Source of the DNA: Pseudohongiella sp. O18
GTDB lineage: Bacteria > Pseudomonadota > Gammaproteobacteria > Pseudomonadales > Pseudohongiellaceae
DNA: 64,000 bases
Assembly (NCBI RefSeq): GCF_021729085.1
Contig: NZ_JAJSAR010000001.1
Location: forward strand, 1,364,001-1,428,000
Reading direction: 5' to 3'
Positions 54,346 to 62,751 of the stretch are shown piece by piece; positions within the stretch are counted from its first letter, which is position 1, and every line of letters starts with the position of its first letter. Made by a program: the position numbers and the translations under genes. The notes under the pieces were generated by a model that saw nothing but the letters and a program-made list of their open reading frames with translations, ran no database searches and was not told where the DNA came from.

Positions 54346-56388
54346 ATGAAAAATAAGCAATTGGCAGGTGGGTTTGTTCGCAAGCCTGTGCTGTCCGGCC
54401 TGCTGTCCGCAGCCGTCTGTGCGGCCATGGCGTCGCCTGCGCTGGTGTCGGCACAGGAATCGATTGAATGGTTGACGCTGGGAAGTGACTACGCGCACAC
54501 CCGCTATCTGCCAGCGGATCAGATCAACGCAGAGAATTTTGAATCCCTTCAGACAGCATGGGTCTGGGATGGCGCAAGCTTCCAGGCCAGCAGCGGTCGT
54601 TCTACACCCAGTTACATTGACGGTATTCTTTACACCGTCGCCGGTGACCGCCGCCACGTGGTAGCCATCGATCCGGAAACCGGTGAGACTATCTGGTCAT
54701 ACCGCGAGCCGCACACTTTCCGTCACGAATACTCCATGCGTAAAGACTACGGCAAGGGTGTAGGTTACGCAGAAGTGGACGGCCGTGGCGTCATCTACAT
54801 CATCAGCCCGGCTTTCTTCCTGACAGCGCTGGACGCCAAGACTGGCGCACCGCTGGAAGGTTTTGGTCACGAGATTGGCGTTGAAGGCTTCCCTGAGACC
54901 GGCGTTGTGGATCTGCAGAAGATCCTGGCCGAAGCCAATGGTTACGAGTTTGATCCTTACTACGGCATCCCGCTGGAAGAAGGTTACATCACGGCCTCTT
55001 CTCCGCCCATCGTCGTTAATGGCACAGTGGTCGTCGGTAACTCTGCTGAGCAGGGCTACAACCAGACCCGTTACGAAAACATCCCGGGCGACATTCTGGG
55101 CTTCGATGCCAAGACTGGCGAGCACACCTGGACCTTCAACATCATTCCCGACAAAGGCGAATTTGGCTGGGATACATGGAAAGATGGCGACGGTAACCAG
55201 ATCGAAGATCCACGCGCCTACACCGGTGAAGTTTCTTCCTGGGCTCCGATTGCAGCCGACCCGGAACTGGACATGGTCTACATCCCGACCAATGGTCCGT
55301 CCATCGATTTCTATCGTGGTCACGTTCAGGGTGATGGCCTGTACGGCACCAGCCTGATCGCTCTGAATGCATCAACGGGTGAGCGCGTCTGGCACTACCA
55401 GCTGGTGCACAAGGATGTCTGGAACTACGACACCCCGACGGCTCCGGTACTGCTGGATGTGCAGCAGAACGGTCGTACAGTGCCAGTCGTAGCCCAGGTC
55501 ACCAAGCAGGCGTTCACCTATGTGTTCAACCGCGAAACCGGTGAGCCAATCTGGCCAATCGAAGAGCGTCCAGTACCACAGTCCAAGATGCCAGGTGAAG
55601 TTCTGGCGGCCACTCAGCCGTTCCCGACCAAGCCGGCACCTTACGACATGCAGGGTCTGACCCACGACGACCTGATCGACTTCACACCGGAGCTGCGTCA
55701 GCAGGCCATCGAAGCGATCTCCGAGTTTGAGATTGGTCCATTGTTCCAGCCACCACTGCACCGCGACAACGACATGGGTCTGCAAGGCTCACTGTGGTGT
55801 CCAGGTGACATCGGTGGTGTGAACATCGATGGTCCAGCCGCTGGCGACCCAACCACTGGCACACTGTTCGTAACTTCCCGTAAGGGCTGTACGAACCGCA
55901 TCATGGCGCCTGCGCAAGAGCGTGATGCCATGCTGGAACTGCCTACAGGTACAACCTTCGCTCAGTACGCTGCGCTGCGTCCGGCACTGGTGCGTGGACC
56001 GCAGGGTCTGCCACTGTTCAAGCCGCCCTTCAGCCGCATCACTGCGATCGACCTGAACTCAGGTGATCACAAGTGGTGGATCCCTGTTGGTGAAACGCCT
56101 GATCGCATCAAGAATCATCCAGCTCTGGAAGGCATCGACATTGGCAACACTGGCTCCGGCACAGTGGCTCCAATGACAGTGACCGACACCATGCTGATGT
56201 ATTCAAGCACCATGAGCGACGGCACTCCTGCACTGTTCGCAGTTGATAAAGAAACTGGCGAGCAGCTGGGCAAGGTGGAAACACCGGATATCAGCCGCTA
56301 TGGCATGATGAACTTCCAGCACGAAGGCAAGCAGTACGTCGTACTGCAGACAGGCGGCACACTGACTGCCCTAGCTCTGCCGGAGTGA
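54346..56388 (+). CDS. Secreted PQQ-dependent dehydrogenase (quinoprotein)
   Basis: A 680-residue periplasmic beta-propeller. The signal peptide ends near LVSAQ (about 37). Repeated tryptophan-docking blade motifs are visible (VVAIDPETGETIWSYREP, ALDAKTGAPLEGFG, ALNASTGERVWHYQL). HKDVWNYDTPTAPVLLDV is the PQQ-site region of the glucose/quinate dehydrogenase group. There is no membrane domain and no haem c motif, so electrons must pass to a separate acceptor. The start is ATG 54346 or GTG 54340; GAGGAG fits either. Codons look optimised for high expression. Followed by a strong terminator. Substrate (an alcohol or sugar) not predictable. Confidence 0.88.
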   Translation: MKNKQLAGGFVRKPVLSGLLSAAVCAAMASPALVSAQESIEWLTLGSDYAHTRYLPADQINAENFESLQTAWVWDGASFQASSGRSTPSYIDGILYTVAGDRRHVVAIDPETGETIWSYREPHTFRHEYSMRKDYGKGVGYAEVDGRGVIYIISPAFFLTALDAKTGAPLEGFGHEIGVEGFPETGVVDLQKILAEANGYEFDPYYGIPLEEGYITASSPPIVVNGTVVVGNSAEQGYNQTRYENIPGDILGFDAKTGEHTWTFNIIPDKGEFGWDTWKDGDGNQIEDPRAYTGEVSSWAPIAADPELDMVYIPTNGPSIDFYRGHVQGDGLYGTSLIALNASTGERVWHYQLVHKDVWNYDTPTAPVLLDVQQNGRTVPVVAQVTKQAFTYVFNRETGEPIWPIEERPVPQSKMPGEVLAATQPFPTKPAPYDMQGLTHDDLIDFTPELRQQAIEAISEFEIGPLFQPPLHRDNDMGLQGSLWCPGDIGGVNIDGPAAGDPTTGTLFVTSRKGCTNRIMAPAQERDAMLELPTGTTFAQYAALRPALVRGPQGLPLFKPPFSRITAIDLNSGDHKWWIPVGETPDRIKNHPALEGIDIGNTGSGTVAPMTVTDTMLMYSSTMSDGTPALFAVDKETGEQLGKVETPDISRYGMMNFQHEGKQYVVLQTGGTLTALALPE

Positions 56389-56431
56389 CAGCCTGACCCG
56401 TGACTGAACGCTAAAGTTCGGCCACACCACC

Positions 56432-56472
56432 AAAAAGCCCACTGCAGCGCGAGCTACAGTGGGCTTTTTGTT
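56432..56472. terminator. Terminator of the PQQ dehydrogenase gene
   Basis: AAAAAGCCCACTG (56432-56444) pairs perfectly with CAGTGGGCTTTTT (56457-56469): a 13-bp stem with a T-run. Confidence 0.95.
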
Positions 56473-56510
56473 TATCTGCACAATAAAAACAACATAAGAG
56501 GTGAACGGCC

Positions 56511-57977
56511 ATGAAACACGCGATCGATCAGGACGGAACACGCCTGCCCATCAAGGTGGACACAACCTCAAACGGCGAATATGCCCCCATGCCCCTGTCG
56601 CGAACCAACTGTCTGGGCAATGAGCTGGCGCTCAGTCAGGCGACGAGCCATGCCAAACGGCAAGGCGTCGACCGGCGAAGCTTTCTGATCTCTGGTTGCG
56701 GTGCGGCCAGCACGCTGCTGGCGTTTAATGTCGCCAATGCGGCTGCCGGCAAGACGGGCGGGTTCTATCAGATCAGTGATGATGCAGCCGTTGACCTGCA
56801 ACTGGCTCAGGCCGAGATCGGTGGCAATGAGTTCATCTTTGATGTTCAGGGCCATTACGTCAATCCGAACGGAGCCTGGCTGCAGTTTGTGCCAGAAGGC
56901 GCGCGTCCCTATTCAGGGATGGAAAAAGCCAGCTGCGAGCTGAGTGAACAGCCTGGCGAGCGCAGTTACCTGAATTGCCTGAGTTCGGATGAATTTATCA
57001 AGGACGTGTTTCTGGACAGTGACACCAGCATCATGGTGCTGAGTTTTGTGCCGTCCACCCGCGAAACGGAACCTGTCACCATCGAGGACGCACACGAGAC
57101 CCGCAATATTGTTGCCCAGCTCGATGGCAGTAAACGCCTGATGATTCATGGGCGGGTCAATCCAAATCAGGAAGGGGACCTGGAGGCCATGGATGAACTG
57201 GCGGAAAACTGGGACATTTGCGCCTTCAAAACCTACACGCAGTTTGGACCGGATGGCCTTGGCTTCTTTCTGCACGAAGACCCGGGTCTTGCCATGATCG
57301 AACGCGCCCGCAGTCTGGGCGTCAGAAATATCTGCATTCACAAGGGACTGCCATTCGGGCCGCGCTCCATCGAGCACAGTCGCTGTGACGATGTCGGTAT
57401 CGTTGCCAAAATGTACCCCGACATGAATTTTCTGATTTACCACTCCGGCTACGACAATTCTGTCACGGAGCAGGCTTTTGCCGATGGCGCTGGTCGTATG
57501 GGTATCGACAGTCTGATTCAGTCGGTGCTGGATAACGAAGTGGCGCCCAACAGCAATGTATACGCTGAGCTGGGAAGTACCTGGCGACTGCTGATGCGTG
57601 ACCCGGACAACGCCGCGCACTCACTGGGCAAGCTGTTTCGTTATATTGGCGAGGACAACGTACTGTGGGGGACAGATTCCATCTGGTACGGGTCACCGCA
57701 GGATCAGATCCAGGCGTTCCGGACATTCCAGATTTCCGAGGAGTTTCAGGAGCGTTTTGGCTATCCGGCGATAACACCTGAACTGCGCCGTAAAGTGTTC
57801 GGTCTGAATGCAGCCCGTCCCTATCAGATTTCAACGGACGAGATCAGCCGCTTTGTTGCTGGCGATTCGCTGAGTCAGCGCAAGCTTGCCTACCAGGAAA
57901 ATCCGCAGCCGCATTTCCAGACTTACGGTCCGCGGACACGGCGGGAATTTTTGAATTTCCTTCGTCTGGGAGGTTAA
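56511..57977 (+). CDS. Tat-exported amidohydrolase (amidohydrolase_2 type)
   Basis: A 488-residue protein. A twin-arginine signal DRRSFLISGCGAASTLLAF lies about 54 residues from the start, so the pre-region is unusually long. The enzyme part is TIM-barrel amidohydrolase-like: MIHGRVNPNQEGDLEAMDEL, CIHKGLPFGPRSIEH, FLIYHSGYDNS and VLWGTDSIWYGSPQDQIQAF, which supplies the metal-site His and Asp positions of the decarboxylase/lactonase group. Tat export suggests a folded, metal-loaded periplasmic enzyme. GAGGTGAACGGCC precedes the ATG. It follows the quinoprotein gene but beyond a terminator. Substrate unknown. Confidence 0.85.
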   Translation: MKHAIDQDGTRLPIKVDTTSNGEYAPMPLSRTNCLGNELALSQATSHAKRQGVDRRSFLISGCGAASTLLAFNVANAAAGKTGGFYQISDDAAVDLQLAQAEIGGNEFIFDVQGHYVNPNGAWLQFVPEGARPYSGMEKASCELSEQPGERSYLNCLSSDEFIKDVFLDSDTSIMVLSFVPSTRETEPVTIEDAHETRNIVAQLDGSKRLMIHGRVNPNQEGDLEAMDELAENWDICAFKTYTQFGPDGLGFFLHEDPGLAMIERARSLGVRNICIHKGLPFGPRSIEHSRCDDVGIVAKMYPDMNFLIYHSGYDNSVTEQAFADGAGRMGIDSLIQSVLDNEVAPNSNVYAELGSTWRLLMRDPDNAAHSLGKLFRYIGEDNVLWGTDSIWYGSPQDQIQAFRTFQISEEFQERFGYPAITPELRRKVFGLNAARPYQISTDEISRFVAGDSLSQRKLAYQENPQPHFQTYGPRTRREFLNFLRLGG

Positions 57978-57996
57978 TGGCCGGGGAGGTCGATGT

Positions 57997-58015
57997 TATT
58001 GATAATTGTTATCAA
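57997..58015. promoter_or_regulatory. Fur-box-like palindrome upstream of the DUF2061 gene
   Basis: TGATAAT-T-GTTATCA (58000-58014) matches the 7-1-7 Fur consensus TGATAATNATTATCA except one base. It lies about 80 bases before the ATG of the DUF2061 gene in an AT-rich promoter region. Confidence 0.55.
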
Positions 58016-58095
58016 CTGAATAGAAATTAACAAATTTTGTTTATCGATCGCATTGCTTATCCTGACAGGGTCGAAATATCCCCGAGGGATAAGCA

Positions 58096-58302
58096 ATGAA
58101 AGCATTTCAGAAAACAGCCAGCTTTGCCGTGTTGCACTTCTGCACAGCATTCGGCGTGGCCTGGGCCATGACCGGCAGCTGGATTATCGGCGGCGCGGTA
58201 GCTCTGGTTGAGCCGGCGATCAATACCATAGTCTATTTTGTTCATGAGAAATTCTGGCAACGTAGGGAGGCTGGCGTGCCTGGGGTAACGCTGACTGTCT
58301 GA
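58096..58302 (+). CDS. DUF2061 small membrane protein
   Basis: A 68-residue protein with two hydrophobic segments (about 7-28 and 31-50). SFAVLHFCTAFGVAWAMTGS and VALVEPAINTIVYFVHEKFW match the DUF2061 family, small predicted inner-membrane proteins of unknown function, often near sulfate or iron genes. GAGGGATAAGCA precedes the ATG. Possible iron control from the upstream palindrome. Confidence 0.88.
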   Translation: MKAFQKTASFAVLHFCTAFGVAWAMTGSWIIGGAVALVEPAINTIVYFVHEKFWQRREAGVPGVTLTV

Positions 58303-58466
58303 CTTTGCGGAGCAGATGTGGCTCAGTGAGCGTCTGCCCGTCTCCTGCCTTGAAACGGTGCATACTCACCGTCGTAAATTCTTTAAGAATTTCCTCATTG
58401 TCGCGCTTGGCATCGGTGTAGTAGCATGACAGCTCATCGTTTTCACAGGAGAACAACAGACCCTCG

Positions 58467-59501
58467 ATGGGCCTACTTCTGCTTTTTGCATTACTGTCGA
58501 TTTGTGTTTCATTCATATGTTCACTGCTGGAAGCTGCGCTACTGTCGCTGACACCCAGCCATATCGTCCGATACCGGGATACCAACCCGGCCCTCTACGA
58601 GAAGCTACGCAAGCTTAAAGACCGTATTGACCAGCCATTAGCTGCAATTCTGACGCTGAATACCGTAGCCCACACCTTTGGTGCGGCAGGTGTTGGTGCC
58701 CAGGTTGGGGTGGTTTTTGGTGACGGTTATCTGGGTGCGGCTTCAGCTGTCATGACTTTTCTGGTGCTGGTGTTATCTGAAATCATCCCCAAAACGCTGG
58801 GTGCCCGACACTGGCAGACGCTGGTGCCGATTCTGCCAACCACGCTGGGCGTCATGATCATGTTGCTCAAACCGTTTATCAAGATGTCTGACAAGATCAC
58901 CGAGTGGATGGGTGAGGGCAATCCTGAGATCGATCTGCGCTCGGAGATCAAGGCTCTTACCAGTCTGGGACGTGATACTGATCAGCTGGATGAAGACGAA
59001 CGCCGTGTCATCGGCAATATTCTGGACCTGCACGAAGTGCAGATCAAAGACATCATGACACCGCGTACCGTCTGCGAATACATGAGCCTGAATGCCACGG
59101 TAAGTGAAATCCTCGATGAGATGCGCAACACGGCTTTCTCTCGCTACCCGGTGCTGGATGACAATGATCACCCGCAGGGCATCGTGTTCCGTGCCGAGAT
59201 CCTGGATGCGTCGCCGGAGACGCCACTAAGCGAGCTTATCAAGCCCGTCAAAGTGGTGACCGATGAAGTCAGCGCCGAGGCAGTGCTTGGCAATTTTCTG
59301 CATGAGCACCAGCACATGGGCCTGGTCTACGACCAGTATGGCACCTGGCTGGGTCTGGTCACTATGGAAGACCTGCTGGAGACAATTCTGGGTCAGTCCA
59401 TCATGGACGAAACCGATGATATTCCCAATATGCGACGCTTTGCCCGCAAGCGCTGGGAAAACCGCCTTAAACATCACACCGTCAAAGAACGGCAGGCCTG
59501 A
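58467..59501 (+). CDS. CNNM/DUF21-CBS membrane protein
   Basis: A 344-residue protein. The DUF21 transmembrane domain (about 1-150; SLLEAALLSLTPSHIVRYR, LVLSEIIPKTLGARHW) is followed by a CBS pair (about 195-310; IKDIMTPRTVCEYMSL, FSRYPVLDDNDHPQGIVF, GLVTMEDLLETILG). The C-terminal CorC_HlyC domain seen in many relatives is missing. This class is linked to Mg2+/Co2+ efflux. The start at 58467 has AGGAGAAC about 12-18 bases upstream. Confidence 0.92.
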   Translation: MGLLLLFALLSICVSFICSLLEAALLSLTPSHIVRYRDTNPALYEKLRKLKDRIDQPLAAILTLNTVAHTFGAAGVGAQVGVVFGDGYLGAASAVMTFLVLVLSEIIPKTLGARHWQTLVPILPTTLGVMIMLLKPFIKMSDKITEWMGEGNPEIDLRSEIKALTSLGRDTDQLDEDERRVIGNILDLHEVQIKDIMTPRTVCEYMSLNATVSEILDEMRNTAFSRYPVLDDNDHPQGIVFRAEILDASPETPLSELIKPVKVVTDEVSAEAVLGNFLHEHQHMGLVYDQYGTWLGLVTMEDLLETILGQSIMDETDDIPNMRRFARKRWENRLKHHTVKERQA

Positions 59502-59622
59502 TACTGAGTTGATATCAGAGAGGATCATGGATGATCCTTCTCGACCAACGCGCGGGTGTTGAGAGCCTGCGTGATCCGCTATAATTGCTGCCCTCTGAAA
59601 TTTTCCAACCGGACCTCCAGGC

Positions 59623-60909
59623 ATGCAATCTCTGACGCTCCAACCCGTAAGCGCATTCGAGGGCAATGTAACGCTGCCCGGCTCCAAGAGTCTCTCCAAC
59701 CGCATTCTGCTGTTGTCGGCGCTGGCCAGCGGCCGCACCCGCATCAGCAATCTGCTGGACAGTGATGATGTGCGTTATATGTTGCAGGCGCTGGCACAAC
59801 TGGGCGTCCGACTGGAGCTGTCGGCTGATCGCAGCAGCTGTGAAGTTGAGGGGCTTGGTCATGCCTTCCATCGGGATAGACATTTGCTGGCGCTGTACCT
59901 GGGCAACGCCGGCACCGCGATGCGACCGCTGTGCGCAGCACTGTGCGCCGGCACAGGCGAGTTTGAACTGACTGGCGACCCACGCATGTATGAACGGCCG
60001 ATCGGCGACCTGGTAGATGCGCTGCGTGGTTGCGGTGCGCAGATTGATTACCTGAAAGACGAGAATTTCCCACCGCTGCGTATCAAGGCCGGCGGCCTGC
60101 GTGGTGGGCAGATCAGTATCCGTGGCAACATCTCCAGTCAGTTTCTAACCGCGATGCTGATGATCGCGCCACTGTGCAAAGATGATCTGACTATTGATGT
60201 GGATGGGGAGCTGGTCTCCAAGCCCTACATCCGGATCACGCTCGATGTCATGCAGCGCTTCGGGGTTGAAGTTGAAAACCACGCTTACCGACGCTTTGTG
60301 GTGCGTGCCGGACAGCGCTATCAGTCACCAGGTGAGATCATGGTGGAAGGTGATGCCTCATCAGCTTCCTATTTTCTGGCCGCGGCCGCTATTGCCGGCG
60401 GGCCGGTACGTGTGATTGGCAGCGGTCGCAACAGCGTACAGGGTGATGTCCGCTTTGCCGAAGTGCTGGAACAAATGGGGGCAGCTGTCACCTGGGGAGA
60501 CGACTGGATAGAGGTGTCGCGAGGTGAGCTGAAGGGTGTGGATGTCGATCTGAACCACATCCCGGACGCAGCAATGACCATTGCAACGACGGCGCTGTTT
60601 GCAAAGGGGCCAACTGTCATTCGTAACATCTACAACTGGCGGGTGAAGGAAACCGACAGGCTCGCTGCTATGGCGACCGAGCTGCGCAAAGTAGGGGCTG
60701 TTGTAGAAGAGGGTAATGACTATATAGCCATCGAACCGCCGGCACGTATCCAGTCTGCCAGCATCGATACCTATGATGACCACCGCATGGCTATGTGTTT
60801 CTCACTGGCCGCGTTTGGTGACAGTCCGATCACCATCAATGATCCGGGCTGTACCGCAAAAACCTTTCCAACCTATTTTGAGTTGTTCGAAAAGCTGGCA
60901 GTACGCTGA
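59623..60909 (+). CDS. aroA: 3-phosphoshikimate 1-carboxyvinyltransferase (EPSP synthase)
   Basis: A 428-residue enzyme of the shikimate pathway. Substrate motifs are [39 protein letters not shown], and the C-terminal [18 protein letters not shown] and [12 protein letters not shown]. The [10 protein letters not shown] sequence places it in class I, the type inhibited by glyphosate. It is monocistronic here, not fused to tyrA as in some Pseudomonas, and the ribosome-binding site is weak. Confidence 0.98.
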   Translation: MQSLTLQPVSAFEGNVTLPGSKSLSNRILLLSALASGRTRISNLLDSDDVRYMLQALAQLGVRLELSADRSSCEVEGLGHAFHRDRHLLALYLGNAGTAMRPLCAALCAGTGEFELTGDPRMYERPIGDLVDALRGCGAQIDYLKDENFPPLRIKAGGLRGGQISIRGNISSQFLTAMLMIAPLCKDDLTIDVDGELVSKPYIRITLDVMQRFGVEVENHAYRRFVVRAGQRYQSPGEIMVEGDASSASYFLAAAAIAGGPVRVIGSGRNSVQGDVRFAEVLEQMGAAVTWGDDWIEVSRGELKGVDVDLNHIPDAAMTIATTALFAKGPTVIRNIYNWRVKETDRLAAMATELRKVGAVVEEGNDYIAIEPPARIQSASIDTYDDHRMAMCFSLAAFGDSPITINDPGCTAKTFPTYFELFEKLAVR

Positions 60910-61002
60910 TCTTTATACTTTGATTTGTTTGCTGCTACCAAAAATGCTGATTGCTTCCCGCCCTGCCTGTTCACGAGACAGGACGGGTGCTGCATATCAA
61001 TA

Positions 61003-62682
61003 TCAATCCAGTGACTCAGTAACCACCGGCAGCACAATTGCCGAGGGTCGCTGGCTGTCGAAATAAATCGTGTTTTCAGCGGTTTTGGCTGGCGCCGCCA
61101 TGTCGTCCAGCGCTGCCCCATTGTTGGGGTTTACTGCAAAGCGTGGGTAGTTGCTGGATGTCACATGCACACCGATGCGGTGTCCCTTCTCGAATGTCTG
61201 TGCCGTACTCCACATATTGATGGTCAGTTTCTCAACCTCACCGGGCGTCATCATCTTTACGTCTTCGGCATTCTGGCCGTCGCGAAAGCGGGTACGCAGC
61301 GGATAGTCAAGAATCAGCGCTTCGTAGCCGTCCGGGTAGATATCAACCAGCTTGACGACGAAGTCGGTATCCAGCGCATCAGTGGCTACATACAGCTCCA
61401 TGTCGATATGGCCGGCCACTACCACGTCCTCTTCCAGCACCTCGGTTTCGAAACGCAGGTAGTCCCGGCGCTCTCCAATTTCACGCTGGTCACGTGGGCC
61501 GACATCCTGTCCCAGGTTTTGGCCGCCGAAAGTGGGTACCGGGTTAGCAGGATCAAATTGATAGGTCTTCGATGCGTTGCTGGCATCCGGCATCTCTGTG
61601 CTCAGGCTCATGTCCGGTTGCAGATAGAAACGCGTCAGTTCGTGCTGGGGCGGCCAGCTTTCCGCGTGTACCACCCGATTTTTGTCGGAGACAGCACCCT
61701 TACGCGCAGAGGCCATCATGTAGTAGCTGACCGGCGGTTCGTCCATAATGCCGTTGTCGATGTCCTTCAGCCAGTAATCCCACCAGCGCAGCTGCTGTTC
61801 CATATCGCCGTTGATCAGGCCACCACCGGGATACTCCAGGTCCCCCTGCAGCACGCCATGGCCAAAGGCACCCATAAACAGTTTCTGCTTGCCACGTGCC
61901 GCGGGATGGCCTTCGTTCTGCAGGTACACGAAGTTGTGCAATGAACCCTCGGCGTAAATGTCGTGCCAGCCACCGACGTTATAAATCGGAATCTGCACAT
62001 TTTCGCGATGGAACAGGAAGTCCGTGGCGCGCCACTGATCATCCAGCACTGCGCGGGCGCGATAGGCATTGATGACCTCTTCACTGACACCCTGGCCGCG
62101 CAGCCAGCCACCGGAATGACTCTCTTTAAATACACCGCCTACAAAGCGGGAGCGATAGAACAGGCTGTCTGGTGCAACAGTGACATAGGCTGCGGTCAGG
62201 CTGGGTGGCGCTGAAGCGGCTGCCAGGTTGGAGGTGATGCCGGGGGCGGAAGTACCAAAGATACCAATCTTGCCGTTGCTGAATGACTGGTCGGCAATCC
62301 ATTCAACCGTGTCGTAGCCATCTTCAATGTCCGTTTCGAAGGGTCGGTTTTCACCTTCTGAGTCATAGCGGCCGCGCACATCCTGCGAGACCAGTGCGTA
62401 ACCACGCTCATTGTAGGTGGCAGCGCTGCGGTCGGCGCCATCTTTGTCATAGGGGGTTCTTGTCAGCACCACCGGCCAGGGGCCATCGCCTTCTGGCAGG
62501 TAGATGTTGGTTGCCAGATTAACGCCGTCGCGCATCGGGACCATGACAACGTCTTTGGTCTGGGCGAGGGCTGTCGTAGCAAATAAACCAATGGTATTGG
62601 CGATCAGGAGCAGTACAAGAGTAAGTGCATGATTTTTAATGGCCTGCACATGTCTTTGGGCGTGGTGCTTGTTCTCAGGCAT
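61003..62682 (-). CDS. Secreted CocE/NonD family hydrolase
   Basis: A 559-residue protein with a signal peptide (core about 22-38, cleavage near ALAQ). Alpha/beta-hydrolase of the X-Pro dipeptidyl-peptidase/CocE type: VPMRDGVNLATNIYLPEGDG, PVVLTRTPYDKDG, ALVSQDVRGRYDSEGE, the nucleophile Ser in GIFGTSAPGITSNLAA (unusual Ala where Tyr is common), and a C-terminal jelly-roll domain (about 350-545). The ATG at 62682 has GAGGA upstream. It probably hydrolyses an ester or peptide in the periplasm; substrate unknown. Confidence 0.88.
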   Translation of the reverse strand: MPENKHHAQRHVQAIKNHALTLVLLLIANTIGLFATTALAQTKDVVMVPMRDGVNLATNIYLPEGDGPWPVVLTRTPYDKDGADRSAATYNERGYALVSQDVRGRYDSEGENRPFETDIEDGYDTVEWIADQSFSNGKIGIFGTSAPGITSNLAAASAPPSLTAAYVTVAPDSLFYRSRFVGGVFKESHSGGWLRGQGVSEEVINAYRARAVLDDQWRATDFLFHRENVQIPIYNVGGWHDIYAEGSLHNFVYLQNEGHPAARGKQKLFMGAFGHGVLQGDLEYPGGGLINGDMEQQLRWWDYWLKDIDNGIMDEPPVSYYMMASARKGAVSDKNRVVHAESWPPQHELTRFYLQPDMSLSTEMPDASNASKTYQFDPANPVPTFGGQNLGQDVGPRDQREIGERRDYLRFETEVLEEDVVVAGHIDMELYVATDALDTDFVVKLVDIYPDGYEALILDYPLRTRFRDGQNAEDVKMMTPGEVEKLTINMWSTAQTFEKGHRIGVHVTSSNYPRFAVNPNNGAALDDMAAPAKTAENTIYFDSQRPSAIVLPVVTESLD

Positions 62683-62751
62683 GGGTGAGTCCTCAGTTAT
62701 TTTTTCACCCATATTCCACTATTTTCATGGCAAAAAAAAGCCTGAGTGTGA

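Noticed and set aside
58220-58585. A 121-codon minus-strand frame across the gap before the CNNM-type gene
   Set aside because: The part between genes reads fairly protein-like, but it overlaps two well-supported genes on the other strand and lacks a convincing start. A remnant is possible; I could not support a gene.
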